From Flavobacterium ammoniigenes (GTDB lineage: Bacteria; Bacteroidota; Bacteroidia; Flavobacteriales; Flavobacteriaceae), in assembly GCF_020886055.1 (NCBI RefSeq), contig NZ_AP025184.1, forward strand, positions 1,612,001 through 1,676,000: DNA of 64,000 bases. The letters run 5' to 3'. Shown here piece after piece: positions 36,071 to 47,303 of the stretch (its first letter is position 1; each line of letters begins with the position of its first letter). A program made the translations under genes and the position numbers. The notes under the pieces are model-generated. The model was not told where the DNA came from, searched no databases, and saw only the letters and a list, made by a program, of their open reading frames with translations.

Positions 36071-38521
36071 ATGCATTTTGTCGAAGTAATTTTACCACTT
36101 TCATTAGCTAAAACCTTTACGTATAGGGTTTCGGAAGCTGAATTTCATTTTGTAAAAAATGGGATGAGGGTGGTGGTTCCTTTTGGCAAAAGCAAAATGT
36201 ATACGGCTTTAATTATTGGTAAACATCAAAACGAGCCATTGTTGTATGAAGCCAAAGAAATTGATCAAATACTCGATGAAAACCCGATTGTTACCCAAAT
36301 TCAGATAACACATTGGCAATGGATTGCAAGTTACTATATGTGTGCTATTGGCGATGTGTATCGTGGTGCTATGCCCAGCGCTCTGCTGTTGGAAAGTGAG
36401 ACGATAGTTTCTCAAAAGCAATCCGTAATTATTGAAGAAAATATACTATCTGATGAAGAATATTTGGTTTATCAAGCGCTACAACAACAAAGTTCGCTTC
36501 GAATTCATGATATTACTTCAATCTTAAATAAGAAAAATGTTTTTCCCGTCATCCAAAGATTGATTGACAAAAATGTTTTGGTGCTTCAAGAAGAAGTGCA
36601 AGAATTGTACAAACCAAAATGGGTTCGTTATGTGCGATTGCATTCTCGATACCATTCGGATTCGGGTTTAGGTGATTTGTTAGATGCGCTGAAAGGCGCT
36701 GCCAAACAAAGAGAAATTGTCTTAACTTACTTCCAGTTGAATGCTAAAGAAAACCATCCTATTTCGGTTAAACAATTAATTGAAGTTGCTAATTCATCCT
36801 CTTCCATTGTAAAGGTTTTAATTGAAAAAGAAATTTTCGAAGAGTATTTTATTCAAGAAGATCGCATCAATTTTCAAGGTAATGCACAAGAAGCTGCCTT
36901 GGAATTGAGTAAGGCACAACAACAAGCGTGTGATCAAATTACATCTCATTTTGAAACCAAAGAAGTCTGTTTGTTACACGGTCTTACCTCAAGCGGAAAG
37001 ACGGAAATTTACATTAAGTTAATTGAAGAACAATTGGCTTCTGGAAAACAAGTATTGTATTTGTTGCCCGAAATTGCTTTAACTACTCAGTTAGTAGGTC
37101 GTTTGCGTACTTATTTTGGAGACAAAGTAGGAGTGTATCATTCCAAATACAGCAATAATGAAAGAGTTGAACTATGGAAGCAGGTATTGGAACAATCGAC
37201 TAAAGCGCAAATAGTAATAGGAGCAAGATCGGCTTTGTTTTTACCTTTTTCTAATTTAAGTTTGATTGTAGTGGACGAAGAGCACGAACAAACTTTCAAA
37301 CAAGTAGATCCTGCGCCACGTTATCATGCTAGAGATGCTGCAATAGTATTAGCCAATGCTCATAAAGCAAAAGTGCTTTTGGGTTCGGCTACGCCAAGTA
37401 TTGAATCGTATTTCAATGCGCAATCGGATAAATATGGTTTGGTAGAAATTACAGAACGTTACGGAAATGTACAGTTGCCGGAGATTGAATTAGTCGATTT
37501 AAAGGACAGTTACTTTCGTAAAAAAATGACGGGACACTTCAGCGAGGCTTTAATTGAAGCCATTACTACTTCCTTGTCGTTGGGCGAACAAGTGATTTTA
37601 TTTCAAAATAGAAGAGGGTATTCTCCTATAATGGAATGTCTTACTTGTGGTAACGTTCCGCATTGTCAGCAGTGCGATGTAAGTTTGACCTACCACCAAC
37701 ATAAAAACCAATTGCGTTGCCATTATTGTGGTTACGCTATGGCAAAACCAACGCAATGTCATAGTTGTTCAAGTATTGACTTGGCTACCAAAGGTTTTGG
37801 TACTGAACAAATTGAACAAGAATTAATCACTATTTTTCCGGATGCCAAAATAGGGCGAATGGATCAAGATACCACTCGTGGCAAATTTGGTTTTGAAAAA
37901 ATCATTGATAGTTTTAAAAATCAAGAAATTCAGATTTTGGTAGGAACACAAATGCTTGCAAAAGGATTGGATTTTAATAATGTGAGTTTAGTGGGAATTA
38001 TGAATGCCGACACCATGCTGTATCATCCTGATTTCAGAGCTTTTGAACGAAGTTTCCAAATGATGACTCAGGTTGCTGGACGTTCTGGTCGATCAGAAAA
38101 ACGCGGAAAAGTAGTTATCCAAACTTATAATCCAAATCACAATACCATTCAACAGGTAACCAATAACGATTATATTGGCATGTACAAAGAACAATTGTAT
38201 GACCGTCAAATCTATAAATACCCACCGTATTTCAGATTGATTAAACTAACGCTAAAGCACCGTGATTTTGACAAGTTGAAAGAAGGAGCTATGTGGTTGT
38301 ATCAGGTGATGAGCCAAAATTTAGCATTACCAGTTTTGGGCCCCGAAGAACCACCAATTAGCCGAATCCGAAATGAATACATTCGAACTATATTAATTAA
38401 AATCCCGCAAACAACTCCAATTGGATCTACTAAAAAGACAATTCAAAAAATGTTGACTAGTTTTGAGGCGGTTTCTCAATACAGAGCAATCAAAGTGGCG
38501 GTTAATGTTGATTATTATTAA
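36071..38521 (+). CDS. priA: Primosomal protein N' (replication restart helicase PriA)
   Basis: PriA recognises stalled forks and reloads the replicative helicase. The 816-residue protein has the N-terminal 3'-DNA-binding domain (1-105), a winged-helix part, a helicase core with LTSSGKTEIYIKL (Walker A) and VVDEEHEQTFK (DEAH-type box), a zinc-binding region with CLTCGNVPHCQQCD and CHYCGYAMAKPTQCHSC (eight cysteines), and the helicase C-terminal motif QMMTQVAGRSGRSEKRGKVVIQT. It follows DUF2147 after 14 bases and is itself followed two bases later by a small broken gene. Confidence 0.96.
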   Translation: MHFVEVILPLSLAKTFTYRVSEAEFHFVKNGMRVVVPFGKSKMYTALIIGKHQNEPLLYEAKEIDQILDENPIVTQIQITHWQWIASYYMCAIGDVYRGAMPSALLLESETIVSQKQSVIIEENILSDEEYLVYQALQQQSSLRIHDITSILNKKNVFPVIQRLIDKNVLVLQEEVQELYKPKWVRYVRLHSRYHSDSGLGDLLDALKGAAKQREIVLTYFQLNAKENHPISVKQLIEVANSSSSIVKVLIEKEIFEEYFIQEDRINFQGNAQEAALELSKAQQQACDQITSHFETKEVCLLHGLTSSGKTEIYIKLIEEQLASGKQVLYLLPEIALTTQLVGRLRTYFGDKVGVYHSKYSNNERVELWKQVLEQSTKAQIVIGARSALFLPFSNLSLIVVDEEHEQTFKQVDPAPRYHARDAAIVLANAHKAKVLLGSATPSIESYFNAQSDKYGLVEITERYGNVQLPEIELVDLKDSYFRKKMTGHFSEALIEAITTSLSLGEQVILFQNRRGYSPIMECLTCGNVPHCQQCDVSLTYHQHKNQLRCHYCGYAMAKPTQCHSCSSIDLATKGFGTEQIEQELITIFPDAKIGRMDQDTTRGKFGFEKIIDSFKNQEIQILVGTQMLAKGLDFNNVSLVGIMNADTMLYHPDFRAFERSFQMMTQVAGRSGRSEKRGKVVIQTYNPNHNTIQQVTNNDYIGMYKEQLYDRQIYKYPPYFRLIKLTLKHRDFDKLKEGAMWLYQVMSQNLALPVLGPEEPPISRIRNEYIRTILIKIPQTTPIGSTKKTIQKMLTSFEAVSQYRAIKVAVNVDYY

Positions 38522-38523
38522 AT

Positions 38524-38709
38524 ATGAAAGAAAATAATAAAAATTCAAACGGGAATTCAATTGGTGTTGGTGCTGCTTTGGGTTTAGCCGTTGTATTGGC
38601 TTATAAATTAATTTGTAAAGACGCTTCATTTAATATCGCATAGGGTGTAGCTGTAGGTGCTGCAATAGGTGCTTTGATAGATTGGTTGCAAATAAGAAAA
38701 CAAAATTGA
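38524..38709 (+). pseudogene. Small glycine-rich membrane protein gene interrupted by an amber codon
   Basis: An ATG two bases after the priA stop opens a frame of 39 codons (a hydrophilic MKENNKNSNGNS, then a GVGAALGLAVVLAYKL helix and a short hydrophilic link ending NIA), meets TAG at 38641-38643, then continues in the same frame for 21 more codons as a second glycine/alanine-rich helix (GVAVGAAIGALIDW and a basic tail) to TGA at 38707-38709. Together the two parts make a typical 60-residue double-helix glycine-zipper-type protein, so the TAG looks like a nonsense mutation in an otherwise preserved gene. A 39-residue product, readthrough or a sequencing error remain possible. Function is unknown. 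Confidence 0.65.
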
Positions 38710-38760
38710 TCACATAAAATATTGGTATTTTAATTTTGCAATTAATCTTCTGATAAAGTG

Positions 38761-38791
38761 TTTGGATATTTAAAAATAATGACTATTTTTG
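38761..38791 (+). promoter_or_regulatory. rpsF operon promoter
   Basis: TTTG (38761-38764), a 19-base spacer and TATTTTTG (38784-38791) form a textbook Bacteroidota promoter 30 bases before the rpsF ATG. Confidence 0.82.
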
Positions 38792-38821
38792 CAGCCAATT
38801 TAACAAATAAATACATTATTT

Positions 38822-39163
38822 ATGAATCATTATGAAACTGTTTTCATTTTAAATCCCGTTTTATCTGATGTTCAGGTAAAGGAAACAGTAAGCAAATTTG
38901 AAGAATTTCTTACTAGTCGTGGAGCTGAAATGGTATCGAAAGAAGACTGGGGTCTTAAAAAAATGGCTTACGAAATTCAAAACAAGAAAAGTGGTTTTTA
39001 CCATTTATTCGAATTCAAAGTTGCAGGTGAAGTATTAATTGCTTTTGAAACTGAATTTAGACGTGACGAGAGAGTAATGCGTTTCTTAACTGTAAGTTTA
39101 GATAAACACGCAATTTCTTGGGCTGAAAGAAGAAGAACAAAACTAAAATCTCAAAAAGCGTAA
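38822..39163 (+). CDS. rpsF: 30S ribosomal protein S6
   Basis: S6 binds S18 and the central domain of 16S rRNA in the small subunit. The 113-residue protein has the family start [15 protein letters not shown], the [10 protein letters not shown] segment with conserved residues contacting S18, and the GFYHLFEF strand. It heads the rpsF-rpsR-rplI operon, with a strong promoter and a very short leader, too short for the S6:S18 leader element known from other bacteria. Confidence 0.98.
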   Translation: MNHYETVFILNPVLSDVQVKETVSKFEEFLTSRGAEMVSKEDWGLKKMAYEIQNKKSGFYHLFEFKVAGEVLIAFETEFRRDERVMRFLTVSLDKHAISWAERRRTKLKSQKA

Positions 39164-39168
39164 TTATC

Positions 39169-39465
39169 ATGGCAACATTACAACAATCTGCTTCAGGAAA
39201 AAAAGACGGGGATATCAGATATCTTACGCCTTTGAACATAGAAACTAACAAAACTAAAAAGTACTGTCGTTTCAAAAAATCAGGTATCAAATATATTGAT
39301 TATAAAGATGCTGATTTCTTATTGAAATTTGTAAATGAGCAAGGAAAAATTCTTCCTCGTCGTTTAACAGGAACTTCATTGAAATACCAAAGAAAAGTAT
39401 CAGTTGCTGTGAAAAGAGCACGTCACTTAGCTTTAATGCCATACGTGGCCGATTTATTAAAATAA
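39169..39465 (+). CDS. rpsR: 30S ribosomal protein S18
   Basis: S18, the partner of S6 in the small-subunit platform. The 98-residue protein has the family core [51 protein letters not shown] after a longer, basic N-terminal tail. It begins five bases after rpsF and is followed by rplI with a structured 62-base leader. Confidence 0.98.
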   Translation: MATLQQSASGKKDGDIRYLTPLNIETNKTKKYCRFKKSGIKYIDYKDADFLLKFVNEQGKILPRRLTGTSLKYQRKVSVAVKRARHLALMPYVADLLK

Positions 39466-39475
39466 TTTAAACTCA

Positions 39476-39527
39476 GTTGTTGGTTTCTCCTCCAAGAGAA
39501 CCTAACTTCTATAACAAGGACAACAAC
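39476..39527 (+). promoter_or_regulatory. Structured leader directly ahead of rplI
   Basis: GTTGTTG (39476-39482) is complementary to CAACAAC (39521-39527), the bases directly before the rplI ATG, and inside it GGTTTCTC (39482-39489) can pair with GAGAACC (39496-39502) with one bulged base. An AAGGA at 39516-39520 may be the ribosome-binding site. The layout suggests control of L9 translation within the operon. Confidence 0.4.
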
Positions 39528-39971
39528 ATGGAATTGATTCTTAAACAAGACGTTCAAAATTTAGGTTTTAAAGATGACGTAGTTACTGTGAAAAACGGTT
39601 ACGGTCGTAATTATTTAATACCACAAGGTTTCGCACAATTAGCTACACCTTCTGCAAAGAAAGTATTAGCTGAAAATTTGAAACAAAGAGCGCACAAAGA
39701 AGCTAAAGTGGTTGCAGATGCAAAAGCATTGGCTGAAGCTTTAAAAGCTATCGAAATTAAAATTACTGCAAAAGCAGGTGGCGAAAAATTATTCGGATCA
39801 ATTACTAACATTGACATCGTTGAAGCATTAGCTAAAGGTGGTCAAGTAATTGATAGAAAATTCGTTACTAGCGGAATTGTTAAACGTACAGGAAAATATA
39901 CTGCTTCTGTTCGTTTACACAGAGACGTTATTGTAGAATTAGATTACGAAATTGTTGCTGAAAAAGCATAA
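39528..39971 (+). CDS. rplI: 50S ribosomal protein L9
   Basis: L9 binds 23S rRNA near the base of the L1 stalk. From ATG 39528 the protein has 147 residues: the N-terminal RNA-binding domain (MELILKQDVQNLGFKDDVVTVKNGYGRNYLIPQG), a long connecting helix and a C-terminal domain with GGEKLFGSIT. The longer frame starting at 39477 would add residues that do not fit the family. It ends at a strong terminator that closes the operon. Confidence 0.97.
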   Translation: MELILKQDVQNLGFKDDVVTVKNGYGRNYLIPQGFAQLATPSAKKVLAENLKQRAHKEAKVVADAKALAEALKAIEIKITAKAGGEKLFGSITNIDIVEALAKGGQVIDRKFVTSGIVKRTGKYTASVRLHRDVIVELDYEIVAEKA

Positions 39972-39991
39972 TCTCTAAATCAATATTTTAG

Positions 39992-40019
39992 AATCCCGAT
40001 GTAAGTCGGGATTTTTTTT
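39992..40019 (+). terminator. Terminator of the rpsF-rpsR-rplI operon
   Basis: AATCCCGA (39992-39999) pairs with TCGGGATT (40006-40013), followed by a T run to 40019. Confidence 0.92.
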
Positions 40020-40104
40020 GTTTTAATAGTATTGCGAAGAACGAAGCAATCTCATTTTTTATTTATACTAATTTGAAACTAGTTTATACTACTCCCTCAA
40101 AGAC

Positions 40105-40578
40105 ATGAAATACGCAAGATTAACCAAAGAACAATTTGAAGAATTACATCCCGAGTTTATCAATTTCTTGGCAAGCCAATCGATTGACAAAGCCGAATGG
40201 GATTTGATTAAAGTCAATAAACCTCAAGTAGCCGAACAAGAATTAGATGTTTTTTCGGATTTGATTTGGGAAGGAGTTTTGACCAAAGCAGAGTATTTAG
40301 AGCACTTTTCTAAAAATCATATTTTCCTTTTTCAATGTTTTGATACTTATGTGAATTCAATTGTTTTGAAATCATTGGTTCCAGAAGTGGACTTCTTGAC
40401 TAAAGAAGGCTTACAATGGTTAAGCGATAATATGTTTACCGAAACTATTGAAATGAAAATAGGTAAAAAAGTATTTACGGAAGAGCGAAATGAGTCAATT
40501 TTTGCCTTAATTCAGCAAGGAGCCATTTTGAGCGACGGACAATTATATCAACAAATAAATTCGATTATTGAGTCGTAA
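40105..40578 (+). CDS. DUF6495 family protein
   Basis: A 157-residue soluble protein with the start MKYARLTKEQFEELHPEFINFLASQSID and the EQELDVFSDLIWEGVL segment that I recognise from a flavobacterial family (DUF6495); function unknown. It is mostly alpha-helical and acidic, with no signal peptide. The gene stands between the ribosomal operon terminator and a perfect 15-base stem ahead of ligA. Confidence 0.75.
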   Translation: MKYARLTKEQFEELHPEFINFLASQSIDKAEWDLIKVNKPQVAEQELDVFSDLIWEGVLTKAEYLEHFSKNHIFLFQCFDTYVNSIVLKSLVPEVDFLTKEGLQWLSDNMFTETIEMKIGKKVFTEERNESIFALIQQGAILSDGQLYQQINSIIES

Positions 40579-40600
40579 TTGTATTGATAATTCTATTAAT

Positions 40601-42854
<2,254 letters not shown>

Positions 42855-42867
42855 TATATAGTTTGAA

Positions 42868-43782
42868 TTACACCACTATCGATTTCCCTTTTGCAATGTT
42901 TTGTTTGTTGTTATCAAAGTAAAAATCAATACGTCCTAAGTTGATTCCATAACAACCTACTTGATTCACCAATACGTCTTTCCCTACTTTATTTTTAACC
43001 ACCGTTGGTTTGTCTAAAAAAGTGTGCGTATGACCTCCAATTATTAAATCAATATCTTCGGTAAGTGCAGCCAATTTCAAATCACTAATTTTATCGGCAT
43101 CTTCTTTTCCGTATTTGTAACCAAGGTGAGACAAACAAATTACCAAATCGCATTGTTGTTCTTTTTTCAAGATGCGCACCATGTCTTGGCTAATTTCAAT
43201 TGGGTCATTGTAAACGGTTTCTTTGTACCCTTTTTTATCTACTAATCCTTCCAATTCTATACCAAGTCCAAAAATACCAATTTTAATTCCGTCCTTGATG
43301 AATATTTTGTAGGGTTTTACAAATTCGTCCATGACAGTATTCTTAAAATCATAATTGGCTGATATGAATTCAAAAGTAGCATGAGGCATTTGCGCTCGTA
43401 AACCATCAATTCCATTATCAAAATCGTGATTTCCAATTGTAGACGCATCGTATTGCATCATACTCATTAATTTGAATTCCAATTCTCCACCATAGTAATT
43501 AAAATATGGAGTACCTTGAAAAATATCACCTGCATCCAACAGTAAAACATTTGGAGTTTCCTTTCGAATAGATTCAATTAAAGCAGCCCTTTTACTTACT
43601 CCGCCCATATTGGCATTCCGGGGATCGTCAGCAGGAAATGGGTCGATGTGACTATGTACGTCATTAGTATGCAAAATGGTAATTTTTTTAATTTCATCTG
43701 ATTTGAAACTGCTTAATGACAATCCCAATCCAACAAAAGCAGAACCTGCTGCTGTTTTTTCTATAAAATCTCTTCTTTTCAT
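42868..43782 (-). CDS. Tat-exported metallophosphatase, N-terminal part of a split 5'-nucleotidase
   Basis: A 304-residue calcineurin-like phosphoesterase. The N terminus MKRRDFIEKTAAGSAFVGLGL has a twin-arginine motif. The metal-binding motifs are in order: LHTNDVHSHID, DAGDIFQGTPYF, IGNHDFDNGIDGL and IIGGHTHTF, as in the catalytic domain of 5'-nucleotidases/UDP-sugar hydrolases (UshA type). The C-terminal substrate domain is missing but is the product of the next gene upstream (19 bases away), so the enzyme is split. Probable role: hydrolysis of nucleotides outside the cytoplasm. Confidence 0.93.
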   Translation of the reverse strand: MKRRDFIEKTAAGSAFVGLGLSLSSFKSDEIKKITILHTNDVHSHIDPFPADDPRNANMGGVSKRAALIESIRKETPNVLLLDAGDIFQGTPYFNYYGGELEFKLMSMMQYDASTIGNHDFDNGIDGLRAQMPHATFEFISANYDFKNTVMDEFVKPYKIFIKDGIKIGIFGLGIELEGLVDKKGYKETVYNDPIEISQDMVRILKKEQQCDLVICLSHLGYKYGKEDADKISDLKLAALTEDIDLIIGGHTHTFLDKPTVVKNKVGKDVLVNQVGCYGINLGRIDFYFDNNKQNIAKGKSIVV

Positions 43783-43801
43783 TGTCTGTTTCTTTTGGGA
43801 G

Positions 43802-44581
43802 TTATTCTTCTATTATTCGAATATCGTTAATTACTGGAATCGTGTCAACTTCTTTGAAATAATCGATTAAGATATTGCGAATTTTATAATCCAAATCATA
43901 TTTCTGAATCCCTTTTTTGAAAAAATTCATATTGTCTCCGCCATTGGCCAAATAATCATTAGTTGCAACATAATAAATGGCATTGTTGTTCAGTGGTTTT
44001 CCCTGAACTAGAATGTTCTTTGCCGTTGCATCTTTAGCTATTGTAAACGTTAATCCAGACAGGGGGTGGGATTTTTTAGTTGCAATAAAATAGGTTACTA
44101 ATTCTTGTATTTGTTCTCCTTTTAATGCTACAACAACTAGACTATTTTCAAAAGGCATGATTTCAAATGCAGTGCGAGCAGTTACGTTTCCTTTTGGAAG
44201 AATAGATCGAATTCCACCACTATTCAAAATGCAAATAGCAATTGATTTTTTTTCTCTCAATTGAAACACTTTTTCTCCCGCATTTAATGAAACATCTGCC
44301 ATCAAATTCCCTAATGGTGATTGCCACTTACCATTACTCTTATCTAATGTTTCAGGATTATAAGCAATTACGGCACTTAAGTCATCATCTATATGATTTC
44401 TGTAGGGAGTTATAAAGGATTCTATTGTTGAATTTTGAGCTATTGCTGAGGCAATTGGTACTCGTTTTCCTTCAATTTTTGTCAGTTCATAATGCGTTTT
44501 AGCGCAGGAAACAATTGTTAAAGCTGTTATAATTATAACAAAAAGTTTGAAAAATTGATTATACTTTTTTAGTTTTACCAT
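43802..44581 (-). CDS. Lipoprotein with 5'-nucleotidase C-terminal domain
   Basis: A 259-residue lipoprotein (lipobox TIVSC, near residue 26) that consists of the substrate-binding C-terminal 5'-nucleotidase domain: SPLGNLMADVSL, ILNSGGIRS, GNVTARTAFEIMPFENSLVVV, THPLSGL-type turn (here KSHPLSGLTFTI) and VATNDYLANGGDNM. Together with the next gene downstream it would rebuild a complete 5'-nucleotidase. The start is ATG 44581; a TTG 12 bases upstream is less likely. The anchored C-terminal half and Tat-exported catalytic half would have to meet at the outer face of the inner membrane or the outer membrane. Confidence 0.9.
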   Translation of the reverse strand: MVKLKKYNQFFKLFVIIITALTIVSCAKTHYELTKIEGKRVPIASAIAQNSTIESFITPYRNHIDDDLSAVIAYNPETLDKSNGKWQSPLGNLMADVSLNAGEKVFQLREKKSIAICILNSGGIRSILPKGNVTARTAFEIMPFENSLVVVALKGEQIQELVTYFIATKKSHPLSGLTFTIAKDATAKNILVQGKPLNNNAIYYVATNDYLANGGDNMNFFKKGIQKYDLDYKIRNILIDYFKEVDTIPVINDIRIIEE

Positions 44582-44627
44582 TTCTAATGCCAATTATTAA
44601 TTAGTTTTGTAACTAGGTAAATGTACT

Positions 44628-45152
44628 ATGTTTTTAAATTATTTCAAGAATTTATTATTAAAATATACATTAAGAAATAAATGGCAAGATGTCAGTTCTT
44701 TATCTGGTACTAACGCAATATGTTCAGTTGGATTATTGATAGACGAAACTAATTTTTTTGAAAAAGAACAATTAATTAAAGAATTGATTTCAAACGGTTT
44801 GTCTGCTAATTCTGTAAGTATTCTAGTTTATAGAGAAACAATTGATAAAAAGGAAGTCTATTCTCAATATACTTTTAATTCATCTATTTTGGATTGGAAA
44901 GGTACAATAGGGGATGCTGTTGTGACTGAATTTATTCAAACAGAATTTGATTTATTGGTGAGTTATTATGAAATAGAAAAAGCAATTTTATTGCTAATAA
45001 CAAACAATTCTAAAGCCAAATTTAAAGTTGGGCTTTCATCAATTGATAAACGATTCAATCATTTAACGATAACAACTCGAATTAGTAATTATTCGATTTT
45101 TGCGCATGAATTATTTAAATATTTAAAAATATTAAACAAAATAGAATTGTAA
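44628..45152 (+). CDS. DUF6913 family protein
   Basis: A 174-residue protein with the beginning [21 protein letters not shown] and a C-terminal [12 protein letters not shown] helix that I associate with a flavobacterial family (DUF6913). No signal peptide, and no catalytic motif can be seen. It is followed by dapA after one base, so the two are surely co-transcribed; a common function is not known. Confidence 0.7.
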   Translation: MFLNYFKNLLLKYTLRNKWQDVSSLSGTNAICSVGLLIDETNFFEKEQLIKELISNGLSANSVSILVYRETIDKKEVYSQYTFNSSILDWKGTIGDAVVTEFIQTEFDLLVSYYEIEKAILLLITNNSKAKFKVGLSSIDKRFNHLTITTRISNYSIFAHELFKYLKILNKIEL

Positions 45153-45153
45153 T

Positions 45154-46035
45154 ATGCAATCATTAATAGGAACTGGTGTTGCTCTTGTAACTCCTTTTAA
45201 AGCAGATTTTTCAATTGATACTGAAGCCTTAATTCGTATTGTAAATTTTTCGATTGAAGGCGGTGTGGAATATCTAGTTGTATTAGGAACCACTGCTGAA
45301 AATGCAACCTTAAGCGCGTTAGAAAAAGAAAAAGTGATCGCTACAGTTGTCGAAGCTAATAAAGGTCGATTGCCTTTAGTTCTTGGGGTTGGGGGTAATA
45401 ATACAATGGAAGTTGTGGCAGAATTACAAACCCGAGATTTAAATGCTTTTGCTGCAATTTTATCGGTATCTCCTTACTATGTAAAACCTACACAAGAAGG
45501 AATTTACCAGCATTTCAAAGCTGTTGCTGAAGCTTCGCCAATACCAGTTATTTTATATAATGTACCAGGAAGAACTTCTAGTAATATGTTGCCAGAAACT
45601 GTGATTCGTTTAGCAACGGATTTTGATAATATCGTCGCTATTAAAGAAGCGTCTGGAGACATTGTTCAGGGCATGCAATTACTTAAAAATAAACCTAAAG
45701 ATTTCTTGGTTATTTCTGGAGATGATATGACAGCCTTGTCTTTGATTTTAGCTGGTGGATCAGGAGTTATTTCAGTTATTGGGCAAGGATTTCCATCCAT
45801 TTTCTCAGAAATGATTCGCTTGGGATTGAATCGAAAAGTGGATCAAGCGTTTCAAATTTTATATACATTGACTTCTTGTATTGATATGATTTTTGAGCAA
45901 GGTAATCCAGCAGGGATTAAACAAGTGTTTCAATCCTTAGGAATAGCTGATAATACAGTACGTTTGCCATTAGTAAAAGTAGATGAATCGCTGGCCAATC
46001 GAATAGATCAATTTGTGCATAAAAGCAATAATTAG
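45154..46035 (+). CDS. dapA: 4-hydroxy-tetrahydrodipicolinate synthase
   Basis: First committed step of lysine and diaminopimelate synthesis: pyruvate plus aspartate semialdehyde. The 293-residue TIM barrel shows [20 protein letters not shown], the [12 protein letters not shown] segment, [12 protein letters not shown] with the catalytic Tyr, [10 protein letters not shown] with the Schiff-base Lys, and a GDDMTAL segment. It follows DUF6913 with a one-base gap; a 138-base gap with a promoter separates it from bamD. Confidence 0.97.
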   Translation: MQSLIGTGVALVTPFKADFSIDTEALIRIVNFSIEGGVEYLVVLGTTAENATLSALEKEKVIATVVEANKGRLPLVLGVGGNNTMEVVAELQTRDLNAFAAILSVSPYYVKPTQEGIYQHFKAVAEASPIPVILYNVPGRTSSNMLPETVIRLATDFDNIVAIKEASGDIVQGMQLLKNKPKDFLVISGDDMTALSLILAGGSGVISVIGQGFPSIFSEMIRLGLNRKVDQAFQILYTLTSCIDMIFEQGNPAGIKQVFQSLGIADNTVRLPLVKVDESLANRIDQFVHKSNN

Positions 46036-46073
46036 AGTCAATTTCTTTTGCTTTTTTTTAACTTAAAAATATT

Positions 46074-46103
46074 TTGTAGTCGCTAAATTAATACCTAAAT
46101 TTG
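46074..46103 (+). promoter_or_regulatory. bamD operon promoter
   Basis: TTG (46074-46076), a 19-base spacer and TAAATTTG (46096-46103) form a strong Bacteroidota promoter 70 bases before the bamD ATG. Confidence 0.75.
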
Positions 46104-46173
46104 CGACCTTAACTTCGGTATGCTTGTATCAGGTTGATTTCAATCTGAACTAAACGTATTTTAAAGTATATTA

Positions 46174-46968
46174 ATGAAAAAAATTGTATCACTCTTAATC
46201 ATCATTGTTCTTTTGGCTTCGTGTAACGAATACCAAAAAGCACTGAAATCCGAAGACCCTGCCGTTAAATTAGTAATGGCAACTAAAATGTACGAAGCAA
46301 AAAATTACAATAAAGCAATTCGTATTTTTGAACAAATTGCATCCGTTTATAGAGGAAAACCGGAATCAGAGAATTTGTATTATATGTTTTCGCAATCGTA
46401 TTACAAAACAAAACAGTATTATTTGGCAGGATATCAATTTGAAAGTTTTGTATCTAGTTTTCCTAAAAGTGATAAAGTACAAGAAGCTTCTTTTTTAGGC
46501 GCCAAAAGTTATTCTATGTTGTCTCCAGTTTATTCCTTAGACCAAACCGATACTACTAAGGCGATTGAAAAATTACAAACATTCATTGATACCTATCCTA
46601 ATTCTACCTATTTAGCCGAAGCCAATTCAATTGTTAAAAATCTTAATGAAAAATTAGAACGTAAGGTTTTTGAAAATGCCAAAGGGTACAATACCATTTC
46701 CGATTACAAATCGGCTTTAGTCGCATTAGATAATTTTATTGCTGATTATCCAGGTACTCCTTTTAAAGAAGAAGCTTTGTTCTATAAATTTGATTCAGCT
46801 TACCAGTTAGGAATTAACAGTGTGCCTGCCAAAATGGAAGAACGTTTAAATGTAGCTAAAGTTGCCTATGCCAATTTGATTAAGTACAAAGCCGAAACTA
46901 AATACAAAAAACAAGCAGACGAAATGTTTGCCCGTGTGGAAAAAGATTTACAAAAATATATTAAATAA
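46174..46968 (+). CDS. bamD: Outer membrane protein assembly factor BamD
   Basis: A lipoprotein of the BAM complex that inserts beta-barrel proteins. The signal MKKIVSLLIIIVLLASC gives a lipidated Cys17. The 264-residue protein contains TPR-like repeats (YNKAIRIFEQI, YYMFSQSYYKTKQYYLAGYQFESFVSSFPKS, AIEKLQTFIDTYPNSTYLAEA, SALVALDNFIADYPGTPF), the layout of BamD. The FxxxxxPxS pattern recurs. It is the first gene of the omega-coaBC-DUF4835-recN run. Confidence 0.93.
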   Translation: MKKIVSLLIIIVLLASCNEYQKALKSEDPAVKLVMATKMYEAKNYNKAIRIFEQIASVYRGKPESENLYYMFSQSYYKTKQYYLAGYQFESFVSSFPKSDKVQEASFLGAKSYSMLSPVYSLDQTDTTKAIEKLQTFIDTYPNSTYLAEANSIVKNLNEKLERKVFENAKGYNTISDYKSALVALDNFIADYPGTPFKEEALFYKFDSAYQLGINSVPAKMEERLNVAKVAYANLIKYKAETKYKKQADEMFARVEKDLQKYIK

Positions 46969-46976
46969 ATAAAGTC

Positions 46977-47294
46977 ATGGATTTAAAAAAGACGAATGCT
47001 CCAGTAAATACAATTACTTACAACAAAACAGTAATTGAAGAACCTACTGGTAACGTGTATGAAGCAATAACCATTATGGCTAAAAGAGCAAATCAAATCA
47101 ATTCTGAAATCAAAAAAGAATTGACTGAGAAGTTAGAAGAATTTGCTACTTACAACGACAGTTTGGAAGAAGTTTTTGAAAACAAAGAACAAATTGAAGT
47201 GTCAAAATTCTACGAAAAATTGCCTAAGCCACATGCTTTAGCAGTGCAAGAATGGTTAGACGGAAAAATCTACCACAGAGACTCAAACAAATAA
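46977..47294 (+). CDS. RNA polymerase omega-like subunit (Bacteroidota type)
   Basis: A 105-residue protein with NVYEAITIMAKRANQINSEIKKELTEKLEEF, which contains the MAKRANQI pattern of omega (RpoZ), and an extended acidic C terminus. In Flavobacteriia this gene is generally annotated as omega. Omega supports assembly of the beta' subunit. The location between bamD (eight bases) and coaBC (nine bases) is typical of the group as I remember it; in proteobacteria the neighbour is different. Confidence 0.8.
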   Translation: MDLKKTNAPVNTITYNKTVIEEPTGNVYEAITIMAKRANQINSEIKKELTEKLEEFATYNDSLEEVFENKEQIEVSKFYEKLPKPHALAVQEWLDGKIYHRDSNK

Positions 47295-47303
47295 TACTTT
47301 ACC

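Noticed and set aside
38641..38643. TAG as a recoded codon (pyrrolysine-like)
   Set aside because: No sign of pyrrolysine machinery in the window and the context is an ordinary small membrane protein; a nonsense mutation is simpler.
38792..38821. S6:S18-binding leader before rpsF
   Set aside because: Only about 30 bases between promoter and ATG, AT-rich and without a stem.
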